From the NCBI GenBank assembly GCA_031539345.1, contig JAVKMO010000014.1, positions 55,787-119,786 on the forward strand: a DNA stretch of 64,000 nt. The letters run 5' to 3'. This DNA is from JAVKMO01 sp031539345 (GTDB taxonomy: Bacteria; Bacteroidota; Bacteroidia; Chitinophagales; Chitinophagaceae). The notes beneath the pieces were generated by a model. That model made no database searches. It was not told where the DNA came from and worked only from the letters and a program-made list of their open reading frames with translations. Shown in pieces: positions 38,131 to 46,656 of the stretch (positions are counted from its first letter, which is position 1; the number at the start of each line of letters is the position of its first letter). Position numbers and translations under genes: made by a program.

Positions 38131-38466
38131 AGATTTAATGGATTGATCGGATTGGGTATCGTGCTGAAATTCAACTGCAATAATGATCGAAATAATAGTA
38201 TGCAATAAAACTATTAATGAGTTTGAAAAAACGAAATTGATTGCGAAAAACTAATTGATGACAAAACATTTGTCTATATATGGCGTTATCACCAAACACC
38301 GAAAGCACACGAGCGTCAAGTGAAAATTTGATGTAACGGTAAACAGTCTGGGACTTTCCGAAGTAGGAAATTAGAATTCCAAATGTTCACATTTCGGCAC
38401 TACCGTTCATGAGTATTCTATATGTTCAAATATAGCCCTCCTGTCTCCATTTTGCCCAAACCCTTG
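38131..38466. other. Intergenic region after sdhA, with palindromic element
   Basis: This 336-base stretch has no convincing gene and no recognisable sdhB remnant. It contains a compact palindromic segment at 38335-38407 (listed separately) and ends at a GTTAGGC core-like site that overlaps the helicase stop codon. It reads as a junction between the core sdh operon and an accessory insertion. Confidence 0.5.
38335..38407. repeat. Nested inverted-repeat (foldable) element
   Basis: AACGGTA (38335-38341) pairs with TACCGTT (38401-38407). Inside, CCGAA (38358-38362) pairs with TTCGG (38393-38397) and GGAA (38366-38369) with TTCC (38377-38380). A small hairpin AATGT-TC-ACATT (38382-38393) is an alternative inner fold. 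The arrangement gives a nested stem on either strand, as in cassette recombination sites or some mobile-element ends. It is a single occurrence in this window. Confidence 0.4.
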
Positions 38467-38475
38467 TTAGGCGAT
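38466..38475 (-). repeat. Integron-like core site overlapping helicase stop (GTTAGGCGAT)
   Basis: On the plus strand this reads GTTAGGCGAT; on the gene strand it reads ATCGCCTAAC and supplies the last codons and TAA stop of the helicase. The heptamer GCCTAAC fits the RYYYAAC inverse core, and GTTAGGC fits the GTTRRRY core, of integron cassette attC sites. Its exact reverse complement occurs at 41508-41517 at the other end of the gene. Confidence 0.4.
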
Positions 38476-41466
38476 TGTGCTTTTTTCTTCGTATGTCAAA
38501 TGATTTGATAATATTCCACTTGGTGTACTTGCTTTCTTATCTAAAATTTCTGTGTTTGCAAATACTATAAAATTGTCTTTTGCTCTTGACACAGCTACAT
38601 TTAGCATATTGGGTTTATTGTCTCTATCAAAAAACATTGTTTTCGAATCTCCTTTTCCATACACCATTGAAAAAAGTACAATTGGCATCTCTGCACCTTG
38701 AAATGCGTGAACTGTTCCTACTTTAATTTTTGGATATATTTTTTTGAGAGCATTAATTATCATATTTTTTTGACCAGTAAAAGGTGTAATAATACCAATT
38801 GCAGTCTCAAAATCTTTATATTTAGATTCTATTATCAATTTATTTATTTTAAGCCATTCAAGAATAGCAGTTACTTCGTTTTGGTTATATCTTCTAGAAT
38901 TATTAGGTGCTATTGAGTTTCCGTCAACGTGAATACAATACATAGGTGGAAATAATAAATCATTTTTAGTCGCCTTTCCTTTAAGTGGAATAAGTTGTCC
39001 ATTATAAGCTAAAACATTACAGTAATTGATTATTTCGTCATAACATCTTCTATGTTCTACTAAGAGAACTCCTTTTTCTGAAATTCCTTTTTCTTTAAAG
39101 TTACTAGCATTTTGAGCCATTTTCATTATGCTTCCTGTGGAAGACAGAAATCCTTTAGGGTCAAATTCTTTTTCATATATCAAATCGTCATAATTTTTTA
39201 TGAGTTCACATTTTTTTAAATTGCCAATGTCAATTTTGTTTGTGATATTCCAAACTGGTTCAATTTGTTTAACATCTCCAACAATAACAGCTTGTTTAGC
39301 AAGTGCAAAAGTTGGTATGCCTACTTCTGGTGAAACTTGTCCTGCTTCATCTACGATTAACAAGTCTATGAAGTCAAAAAGAGGATGAGTATCAAAAATA
39401 TTTTTACCATCTTCACCTTTTTTAAGGAACTTAAAAGAGCTAAAAAATTTAGGAGCCATATAAAAAGTGCTAACAAAACAAGGTGTGAGCATTGCTTGCC
39501 TTTGCCACCTATTTTTTACTGCTTCGCATCCTTTTTTGTCAAAATTTACACGATGTGCTAAATCACTTTCAAGTTTTATTAAATATTCGCCTTCCCAAAA
39601 ATGTAATGCCAATTGAAATGCTTTATGTCTAAATGAAACATCTAATTCGTCATAAAAGCAATTTGGCTCTGAATTGTTTTTGATTTTCAACAACTCAAAA
39701 ATCCAATATTCCTCTTCCGTTTTTGGAGGATTCCCTTTTATTGAATTTTCTGTTTTCCAATTTTTCCAATTACTAATTTTTTCAGATATTGCCTTTGCAA
39801 GATTTATTTTAGATTCTATTTTTTCAAGAATGCTACTTTTTGCAAATACAAACCCATTTGTTGCCTTTAGTAATGAATCTCTTAAAATTATTTTTATTTC
39901 AGAAGCTCTATTATTCAAAGCAGATTTAAAACCTAAGAAACAAAATAACTTCCTCAAGAATGGTTCATTGTTGAAATATATTAGGATTTTCTCTTCAATA
40001 TTTTTTAAGTTTTCAATGTCATTTCTAAAAGAAACATCATTTAAAATATTATTATCATAATACTTTTCTATTTTTGAATTTGGAATTAAATACGAAGTCA
40101 AAAATATTTTTTCGCCTTTAATATACTCTTTCCACTTTACAGAAGCATCTTTAAGTGTTGATTTTATTTTAATGATTTCTTTTTGCAGTTTTTCAGTAGC
40201 ATCTTTTATGTTTAAAATTTGTGTGCCAAAATAGTCTACACTTTTATCTACGAAAAACGTTTTTGCTTTTTGTAAATAATCGCAATTTTCTACTCTCTTA
40301 AATAAACCTTCTCCTTTTTGATTTTTGTAGTTGATTCCATTTAATTCAGCTTCTGTTTTGCCATTTGAAGGCAAGTATGTTGCATAACCTTCAATTTCAG
40401 GCAACCATCTTCCTTGCAGTTTTCCTGTTTTTGTATTTGATTTTGAAAAACTATCAATGATATTAGTTACTGCTTGATTATTTGTAGAACAAGCAAGTAT
40501 TATCGGAGCATTTTTTCCAATAATGGCACTTTCAACAAATTTGTTTGCAACAATACTTTGTAGTAAAGTTGTTTTTCCTGTTCCTGGAGGTCCATTTACT
40601 GCAAAAACCTTATCATTTGATTGTAAATAAGAGTATAAGCTCTTTCTTTGTGAAATAGAAATAGGAAAATCATATCCCATTTGTCCTAAATGCAAAAAAT
40701 TATTATCAATTAATTCTGGTACACTTAATGGCGTTTTTGAGTTGTCATTTTTTAAAGTAATAAATGATTTTAGTAATTCAGGTGTATTCTTTTCTTCAAG
40801 TATTTTTTCATAAAGCTGAATTATTCCAATAGCTGCATTTATGTCTTCGTCAGGCAATAATATAATTGCATTATTTATTGTTTGATAGCCTTCTTGTATT
40901 GAATAGTTTTCTATTTCTTGATTTATTGCTTTCTTAAATACATCTTTTAAGTATTGAATATAATCTAAGTAATTAGTATATGGTTCTTTCCCAATTACTG
41001 TTTCTTTGTCAATATTTTCTACAGAACCAAATATAAATTCTGTTCTTTCATCAGCAAGTGGTTCTAAATATTTTCTTTGAAAAACTGGAAAAGTTTCTTC
41101 TGGAATATTTAGTTTTCCATTTCTGTCGATTTTTGCAAAAAACCAAAAAGGAAATTTTGGTTTTTTGTCTTTTAGGAAAACTAAATTTTCTGTAGTTGGC
41201 TCTATTTTTATTGGAGAAATAACAATTTGAAGTTCGCTCAATCGAATCCAATTTGCACTTTCTTGATTTGAAATACCTTTCTTTTTGTTTATTCGGCTTT
41301 CTTCAAAGTCTATAAGTTTATTCACTTTTTCAAGTTCGGTAATTAGTTGACTTTCCATTTTGAAATTCTCAATTTCAAAATGTTGTAAATTTTCTGTATC
41401 TATGTCTGCTTTTAAGGGGTCAGATAGGCTTTTCTTCCAATATGTTAACCATTTTTTATCTTCCAT
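38467..41466 (-). CDS. UPF1-like superfamily I helicase (AAA_11/AAA_12)
   Basis: A 999-residue protein of the DNA2/NAM7/UPF1-like SF1B helicases. Walker A is NGPPGTGKTT (residues 291-300) and Walker B is LLIVDEAGQVSPE. The Q-like and motif III region reads VIVGDVKQIEPVW, motif IV/V includes GIITPFTGQKNMI and GTVHAFQGAEMPIVLFSM, and motif VI is NVAVSRAKDNFIVFAN. The first 250 residues are an accessory domain with no recognised family, and a Lys/Glu-rich insertion lies between motifs Ia and II. No nuclease domain is evident. It is a single-gene insertion between sdhA and the hydrogenase genes. Related helicases occur in defence and repair loci; a defence role here is only a possibility. Confidence 0.85.
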   Translation of the reverse strand: MEDKKWLTYWKKSLSDPLKADIDTENLQHFEIENFKMESQLITELEKVNKLIDFEESRINKKKGISNQESANWIRLSELQIVISPIKIEPTTENLVFLKDKKPKFPFWFFAKIDRNGKLNIPEETFPVFQRKYLEPLADERTEFIFGSVENIDKETVIGKEPYTNYLDYIQYLKDVFKKAINQEIENYSIQEGYQTINNAIILLPDEDINAAIGIIQLYEKILEEKNTPELLKSFITLKNDNSKTPLSVPELIDNNFLHLGQMGYDFPISISQRKSLYSYLQSNDKVFAVNGPPGTGKTTLLQSIVANKFVESAIIGKNAPIILACSTNNQAVTNIIDSFSKSNTKTGKLQGRWLPEIEGYATYLPSNGKTEAELNGINYKNQKGEGLFKRVENCDYLQKAKTFFVDKSVDYFGTQILNIKDATEKLQKEIIKIKSTLKDASVKWKEYIKGEKIFLTSYLIPNSKIEKYYDNNILNDVSFRNDIENLKNIEEKILIYFNNEPFLRKLFCFLGFKSALNNRASEIKIILRDSLLKATNGFVFAKSSILEKIESKINLAKAISEKISNWKNWKTENSIKGNPPKTEEEYWIFELLKIKNNSEPNCFYDELDVSFRHKAFQLALHFWEGEYLIKLESDLAHRVNFDKKGCEAVKNRWQRQAMLTPCFVSTFYMAPKFFSSFKFLKKGEDGKNIFDTHPLFDFIDLLIVDEAGQVSPEVGIPTFALAKQAVIVGDVKQIEPVWNITNKIDIGNLKKCELIKNYDDLIYEKEFDPKGFLSSTGSIMKMAQNASNFKEKGISEKGVLLVEHRRCYDEIINYCNVLAYNGQLIPLKGKATKNDLLFPPMYCIHVDGNSIAPNNSRRYNQNEVTAILEWLKINKLIIESKYKDFETAIGIITPFTGQKNMIINALKKIYPKIKVGTVHAFQGAEMPIVLFSMVYGKGDSKTMFFDRDNKPNMLNVAVSRAKDNFIVFANTEILDKKASTPSGILSNHLTYEEKSTIA

Positions 41467-41507
41467 TTTTAATTGTGTCTGGTGTTTGCGGAGGGTTCTT
41501 GTAGCAT

Positions 41508-41517
41508 ATCGCCTAAC
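41508..41517 (-). repeat. Integron-like core site upstream of helicase (ATCGCCTAAC)
   Basis: This is the exact reverse complement of the site at 38466-38475. On the gene strand it reads GTTAGGCGAT, which begins with a GTTRRRY core and lies 42 bases upstream of the helicase start codon. That is the position a cassette boundary would occupy. A second, weaker shared motif (GGTGTTTG near 41481 and its complement near 38293) is also present. Confidence 0.4.
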
Positions 41518-41595
41518 TAGTAAATATACGAAATTTTCTGCGTCATTGTCTGCTGTATGGGTGTATTTTTATTTTTTTGAAGCGTACCAAGTACA

Positions 41596-41629
41596 AAAAA
41601 AGCCACCTTATTTATTAGAGTGGCTTTTT
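41596..41629 (-). terminator. Rho-independent terminator of hupSL
   Basis: AAAAAGCCAC and GTGGCTTTTT form a perfect 10-base stem around a loop of about 14 bases, followed on the minus strand by a T-run. It lies 25 bases beyond the hupL stop codon. As it is symmetric it could also stop transcripts coming from the left. Confidence 0.85.
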
Positions 41630-41653
41630 ATTTGTATTGTTTAGGTTAATAAA

Positions 41654-43249
41654 CTACAGTTTAAATTTTGTTAGTTGTTCGCCTGTTCTTGCATCGTGTG
41701 CGTGTACTGTACACACTAAACAGCTATCAAAAGAACGCGCCACCAAACCAACTTCAACTGGGTCTGTTTCGTCTTCAACTTCTATACCTGTTAAAGCGGC
41801 TTCAATTGGACCAGGGTTTCCTTGTTCGTCATTCGGACCAACGTTCCAAGTTGTAGGTGCAATAACTTGATAGTTTTTGATGACTCCGTTTTCAATTTCA
41901 ACCCAATGTGCTAAAGCACCCCGAGCTGCTTCTGTACAGCCAAATCCTTTGCCATCTCTTTCTGTTGGTTTGATATAAAACTCGTCATCTAATTTAATTT
42001 CCCTTAACCACTGATCAATCATCATATATAAACGAGGGGCTTCATGCACACGTGCTAAGCATCTTGTAAATACACTCGGTCCCATTTTTGCCATAATATC
42101 AGCAAATAAAGGGTCTTGAATTTGATGTGAGGCATTTGCAGGGTTTGCGTTCATTATCACACGAGATAAAGGACCTGCTTCTGCCGCAACACCGTTATAG
42201 CGTGGAGATTTTGACCAACTATATTTTCCTGTAACATCAGAATGTTCTAAATTTTGAGATGGCAAAGGCGTTGGCAAAGGTTCGTTCCAAGGGTGTGCTG
42301 CATTTACATCTTGATACCAGCTATGTTTTACGTGCTCCATTACATTAAGGTGGTTAAATTCATGGTAATTTGTTCCATCAAAATAACCTGAACTTGAAAT
42401 AGCCGCTTGGTTTCTACTTTCAATTGTTGGCTTGTTCCATCTGTCTTTGTGAAGGTATGCACCATAAGCTAAAAATTTACCCACACCTTGACCAAATTTA
42501 TCTAAGCCAAATTCGATACCCGCACGTAAGAATAAGCCTAAATCACTGTTTTTATGGCTTTCTTTTTCTTCTAACCAAACCATCATTTCATCCCAAGAAC
42601 GAATTTGTAAATAGCGTTCGATTTTACATCCAAGCCATACAGTTTCTAACCATTCATTTTTAAATTGTGCCATAATCGCATGTGCTCTTGTAACGTCTTT
42701 TAACGTTGGTGCACTCATTACACCTCCAGGAACCATATAACTACTGTGTGGCCATTGTCCACCAAAAATAGCATATACTTCAACTGGTCGCCCTGACGAT
42801 GTTACGCCTGTTTGAAAAGACGTTCCTACATAAGCAGACCATCTTTTTACAACTTCTGGGTAGAGTTTTTTCTTAGCATATTTTTTATTCGTCATATCAG
42901 TTGCAAAAATTGCATAAAACCAACGTGGAATACTTTGAATTGTTTCTGTTGCTTGTCCTAATGCTCTTAATAATAAAGCATTGGGAGGAACGGTAGTTTT
43001 AAAAATCGTGTCTAATACAGAAGATGCACAATATAAATGCGAAGCACCGCAAATGCCACAAATACGAGGCGTAACGATGAGCCCTGAATGGGGATCTTTT
43101 CCTTCCATAATTTTCTCAAAGCCACGAAACATAGCTGCTTGTGTATGTGCTTTTACGACTTTGCCTTTGTCGATATAAACCCTTACGTCTAAGTCGCCTT
43201 CAACACGACCCACGGGGGATATATTTAAAACTTTTTCTGTTGTTGCCAT
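41654..43249 (-). CDS. hupL: [NiFe]-hydrogenase large subunit, group 2a type
   Basis: A 531-residue catalytic subunit. The four nickel-ligating cysteines are present: C64 and C67 in PRICGICGASH, and C510 and C513 in SFDSCLVCTVH. After H516 there is a 15-residue C-terminal tail (starting AHDARTG) that would be cleaved by a maturation endopeptidase. Ser replaces the Pro of the common DPC motif, as I recall for cyanobacterial-type HupL (group 2a). It oxidises hydrogen together with HupS. It starts 43 bases after hupS and ends before a strong terminator. No hyp maturation genes or dedicated protease are in the window. Confidence 0.92.
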   Translation of the reverse strand: MATTEKVLNISPVGRVEGDLDVRVYIDKGKVVKAHTQAAMFRGFEKIMEGKDPHSGLIVTPRICGICGASHLYCASSVLDTIFKTTVPPNALLLRALGQATETIQSIPRWFYAIFATDMTNKKYAKKKLYPEVVKRWSAYVGTSFQTGVTSSGRPVEVYAIFGGQWPHSSYMVPGGVMSAPTLKDVTRAHAIMAQFKNEWLETVWLGCKIERYLQIRSWDEMMVWLEEKESHKNSDLGLFLRAGIEFGLDKFGQGVGKFLAYGAYLHKDRWNKPTIESRNQAAISSSGYFDGTNYHEFNHLNVMEHVKHSWYQDVNAAHPWNEPLPTPLPSQNLEHSDVTGKYSWSKSPRYNGVAAEAGPLSRVIMNANPANASHQIQDPLFADIMAKMGPSVFTRCLARVHEAPRLYMMIDQWLREIKLDDEFYIKPTERDGKGFGCTEAARGALAHWVEIENGVIKNYQVIAPTTWNVGPNDEQGNPGPIEAALTGIEVEDETDPVEVGLVARSFDSCLVCTVHAHDARTGEQLTKFKL

Positions 43250-43292
43250 AATTTAAAATGATTTAAATAGTGAAAAAAATATTGTTATTATA

Positions 43293-44252
43293 TTATTTAG
43301 TTACTTCAAAAATTTGTGCGTCAGAGCCAAATACTTTTGCGGCACCCGCTTTAAAGTAGTAGCCTAATTTACTGTCCCCAGTTGGCACTTCTTTTGGCAA
43401 AACACCCAAGTATTTCATCGTTTTGAATACACTTCCTTTGGCTAAATCATGATGCGGAAAGTCTGGTTCTGTACATCCTAAACAAGGGTGATTAGCACGT
43501 GTTTTTGATGAATGTCTATTCCACAAAATTCTGTTACAGCTTGAATGAGTCATTGGTCCACGACATCCTACTTCATAAAATAAGCAACCGCCTCTTTTTC
43601 CAAATCCGCCGTCAATTTTTTCTGCAAATGCTCTTGCATTCGTGCAACCTGTTTGAACAAAATCGCTAAAAAACGTTGTTGGTCGGTGATAAGCATCAAT
43701 TTTAACATCACCAATTCTGCCGGTTGCAATAGCAACTAAAATTTGCGTAATCCAATCTGGATGTGCAGGACAGCCCGGAATATTGATAACAGGTAAACCT
43801 CCTTTAGAAACAAACTTTTCTCCTAAAAACCCACCTTTATTTTTTTTCAAAAATTGCATTCCTGTGCTATCACTTGGATTTGGGGCAACAGCAGGAATAC
43901 CACCAAAAGTTGCACAGTCGCCAATCGCAACAACAAAAGCTGCAGCTTTCGACAATTCTTTAACCCAATCTTGCATTGGTCTGTCAGCAAAATAATTCAT
44001 CGTTCCTGTTTTATTTGGACCTTGAATAATAGAGCCTTCAAAAACTAAAATGTCGAGTTGCGTTTTTCCAGAAATACAGTCTTTCATTAAATCGCCAACT
44101 TGATTGCCAATTTGCAACCCTATAGAAGGATGCCATAAAATGTTAAGCCCAAAATCAGTAATTAGCTCTACTACTGTTGGTTCTTCTGCATTGAGAAAGG
44201 ACATCGTGTTTCCGCTACACGCACCCCCTTGAAGCCATAATACATTTGCCAT
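43293..44252 (-). CDS. hupS: [NiFe]-hydrogenase small subunit, group 2a type
   Basis: A 319-residue electron-transfer subunit. The N-terminus starts directly with the mature sequence ANVLWLQGGACSGNTMSFLN, with no twin-arginine signal peptide, so the enzyme is cytosolic. The cysteines for three Fe-S clusters lie in GGACSG, AIGDCATFGGIP, NIPGCPAHPDW, GGCLFYEVGCRGPMTHSSCN and HPCLGCTEPDFP. The sequence closely follows the cyanobacterial HupS pattern, unlike periplasmic group 1 enzymes. First gene of the hupSL operon; about 290 bases upstream separate it from the phage-like remnant. Confidence 0.93.
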   Translation of the reverse strand: MANVLWLQGGACSGNTMSFLNAEEPTVVELITDFGLNILWHPSIGLQIGNQVGDLMKDCISGKTQLDILVFEGSIIQGPNKTGTMNYFADRPMQDWVKELSKAAAFVVAIGDCATFGGIPAVAPNPSDSTGMQFLKKNKGGFLGEKFVSKGGLPVINIPGCPAHPDWITQILVAIATGRIGDVKIDAYHRPTTFFSDFVQTGCTNARAFAEKIDGGFGKRGGCLFYEVGCRGPMTHSSCNRILWNRHSSKTRANHPCLGCTEPDFPHHDLAKGSVFKTMKYLGVLPKEVPTGDSKLGYYFKAGAAKVFGSDAQIFEVTK

Positions 44253-44546
44253 AAGTTTATAAATTTTTTAGGTGAGGAAAAATGAATAATTAAAATTACT
44301 TTTTTTTTTCAGATGACCAAATCTTTTTTACCGCTTGCGATATTTTTTACTTATACGTGCAAACCTTAAAAGAACCATTGCTTCTAACGACCAATTCGAA
44401 AACCTCCCTTGCACAAAAAAATAATATGATTGCTCAATACGAAACCATCATAGTTCAATAAAACGAAACTTAGATTCAACCAACAAATGCAACTTTTCTG
44501 GGTGTAAATTAAGAATACATTTTTTTCAAAAGAAAGAGCATTTAAA
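44253..44546. other. Spacer between hupS and phage remnant
   Basis: AT-rich sequence with poly-T and poly-A tracts and no convincing gene. It must contain the hupSL promoter, but no clear TTTG / TAnnTTTG pair stands out. An in-frame stop a few codons before 44547 shows that the phage gene is truncated at this edge. Confidence 0.45.
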
Positions 44547-45299
44547 ATGCTCCTTCCTTTAAACGGCAAAATATTCAACTTGAACGACAAATCAATAGGC
44601 GTCATTTATCCGCCTTTAGCCTACAACTGTCGTTGCGAGCTCATTCCTTATTCTCTTGCAAACAAAGAAACAGCAACCCCAGAACAAGCCATCAAACAAC
44701 TCGGCGATAAGCTATCTCCAGAATTCGCCATCAACCGTGCCGACAAAAAAGAAGTCTTTACCCAAAACCAAATGTACATCTCCCACGTGGCATGGCAAGA
44801 ACAAAACCAAGTCATCAACAAAATGAATGACCTGTCTTACAAAGATTTTAACCTACAGGAAAAAATTCAATCCAAAACGCCCCTCAACCTCAACACAACA
44901 ATGACGCCAGAAGACGTAAAAAAACAATTCAAACAAGCCATGGACAAAAACAACAACGTCCTCTACGAAGATTTTCAAAAACGAAAAATTATCTTGAGCA
45001 ACCAGAATTTCGAACTACATACAAAAGAAAAATATGCCTTAGCTCCCGAAAACAGACACCTCTATTTTGACAAAATACAAGAAGTACTTGCTCAACCTTC
45101 AGAAGTTTATTTAAAATATTTTGGAAAGGGAAAAGAAAGAAGCCCCTCAATCAGGTACATCAAAGCCTATGCCGACGGAACACAAATCATCGTACAAGGC
45201 GGTTGGAATAACGAAGGCGTTTTTGAAATCGGCTCTTGGTACAAAAACGAAAAAGGAAACGACAACAGAGTGGGAATCTTAATAAAAAGTGAGAAGTAA
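44547..45299 (+). pseudogene. 5'-truncated phage head morphogenesis protein fused to a nuclease-like domain
   Basis: The first 40 residues (LPLNGKIFNLND, then IYPPLAYNCRCELIPYS) match the end of the SPP1 gp7/Mu gpF minor head protein domain, whose conserved finish is PP-NCRC. The preceding 200 or so residues of that domain are missing; an in-frame stop lies just upstream. The C-terminal 95 residues (HTKEKYALAPENRHLYFDKI, EVYLKYFGKG, YIKAYADGTQIIVQGGW) look like a PBECR-type phage nuclease domain, of the kind often joined to these head proteins. Codons are richer in C-ending forms than in neighbouring genes. It probably belongs to a dead Mu-like prophage. Confidence 0.6.
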
Positions 45300-45447
45300 A
45301 TAAAATGTCATCGGTCTGCCCAAAGGCGAGAAAATACCGACGTCTGGTCTCGCAGCCATACTGGTTAATTTATTACTTACTCCTCACAACGCAAACATAA
45401 AACATTTTTCAATACAAAACATTTTTAATCGTTCATCGTTAATTCTT

Positions 45448-45906
45448 ATGTCCAACCTCTCCATTCTCCACAACATCGCAAAGGCACATGAAAAAATAGT
45501 CGCAATCGCAGCCGCCGAAGCACTCCGATTTTACAAACAACGCTTCGTCGAGCAAAACTTTGTCGACAACACAACCCAAACTTGGAAGCCCACAAAGGGC
45601 AGAAAAGCATTATCAAAAACAGGCACGCTAAAAAGAAGCGTCAGAATAATCAACATCGCCAACTCCTCAACAAACACAACAATAAAAATAGGCACTTCAG
45701 AAAAATACGCCCAAATACACAACCAAGGAGGAAAAATAACCATCACCCCTAAAATGAGAAAATTCTTCTGGGCAAAATTCGCCGAACTATCAGGTGCTCA
45801 ATCAAAAGACAAAAAAGGCAGAACAAGAAACAACAACAGAAACCGAACCATCAGCGAACAAGCACAATTGTTCAAAGCATTGGCACTAACAAAAAAGAAA
45901 AAATAA
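45448..45906 (+). pseudogene. Phage virion morphogenesis (Mu gpG-like) protein, probably truncated
   Basis: A 152-residue protein resembling the Mu gpG/phage virion morphogenesis family involved in head-tail assembly. The N-terminal EALRFYKQRFVEQNFVDN, then WKPTKGRKALSKTGTLKRSVRI, and the hallmark YAQIHNQGGKITITPKMRKFFWAK are all expected. The usual end of the family, a basic stretch followed by an IPxRQFIG-type motif, is absent: the frame stops inside an A-rich run (KALALTKKKK), which suggests a frameshift or truncation. It sits 148 bases after the head-protein fragment in the same order as in Mu-like phages. No other phage genes remain. Confidence 0.6.
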
Positions 45907-46149
45907 AACGCCGTGATAAAAAATTGAAGCGTTGAAAATTGAAAACTTAAACAACAAAAAAACGAACGCATAATTTCTGTTAGAGCCTGAACGCAAAAAA
46001 TAAAATTAAAACAACCCAACCGACCAAAAAATATCGAATTCTTTTGGCATTTTGCACAATATTCAAGGTATGGGAAAAAAGAGTTTGTCATATGAAAAGT
46101 ATTTTTACATTCGTCGCCTTTCCATTTTATTTTACTTATTTCATTTGTC

Positions 46150-46425
46150 ATGTCTAAACAGTCTGTTATCAAGCAAGAGGGAGTTGTTTTAGAAGCTCTT
46201 TCTAATGCGATGTTTAGAGTTCAATTGGGCAATAAACACGAGATTATTGCTGCTATTTCGGGAAAATTGAGAATGAATTATATTAAAATTTTACCAGGTG
46301 ATAAAGTGGCGTTAGAAATGAGTCCTTATGACTTATCAAGAGGAAGAATCACTACTCGTTTAACCATGAATAAGCATTATCCACAAGACAACACAAAAGC
46401 CGTTACTCCAACACAAAAACGTTAA
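46150..46425 (+). CDS. infA: Translation initiation factor IF-1
   Basis: The OB-fold factor IF-1 binds the ribosomal A site during initiation. The family sequence is clear: EGVVLEALSNAMFRVQLGN, ISGKLRMNYIKILPGDKVALEMSPYDLSRGRIT. At 91 residues it is longer than the usual 72, because of a polar C-terminal tail (PQDNTKAVTPTQKR) after the conserved end. It heads the alpha ribosomal cluster here; the secY/map genes that usually come before it are not upstream. Confidence 0.95.
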   Translation: MSKQSVIKQEGVVLEALSNAMFRVQLGNKHEIIAAISGKLRMNYIKILPGDKVALEMSPYDLSRGRITTRLTMNKHYPQDNTKAVTPTQKR

Positions 46426-46463
46426 TTTTAACCATTTAGATATACACCATTTAAAATTTATTT

Positions 46464-46580
46464 ATGCGAGTTAGAGCCTCAATCAAAAAAAGAAGTGAAG
46501 ACTGTAAAATCATTAGAAGAAAAGGGAAATTGTATGTGATTAACAAAAAAAATCCTCGCTTTAAACAAAGACAGGGATAA
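46464..46580 (+). CDS. rpmJ: 50S ribosomal protein L36
   Basis: A 38-residue protein, MRVRASIKKRSEDCKIIRRK followed by GKLYVINKKNPRFKQRQG, matching L36. Only one of the four usual zinc ligands (Cys14) is present, so this is the zinc-free form of L36 common in Bacteroidota. It lies between infA and rpsM, the standard position. Confidence 0.95.
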   Translation: MRVRASIKKRSEDCKIIRRKGKLYVINKKNPRFKQRQG

Positions 46581-46656
46581 AATTTTCACGCTTCGTTTTC
46601 ATCTCAAAAATTCACATTCAAAAACTTTTAATATCCTAAAATAAAATCAAAATAAT

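Noticed and set aside
38293..41490. GGTGTTTG/CAAACACC pair as transposon terminal inverted repeats
   Set aside because: The two inverted pairs around the helicase are not in mirrored order and no transposase is present, so a classical transposon is unlikely.
44384..44605. Minus-strand frame upstream of hupS
   Set aside because: No family features and it crosses the phage fragment; regarded as a chance frame.
45305..45400. Small ORF between the two phage fragments
   Set aside because: About 32 codons, no similarity or start signal; probably chance within phage debris.
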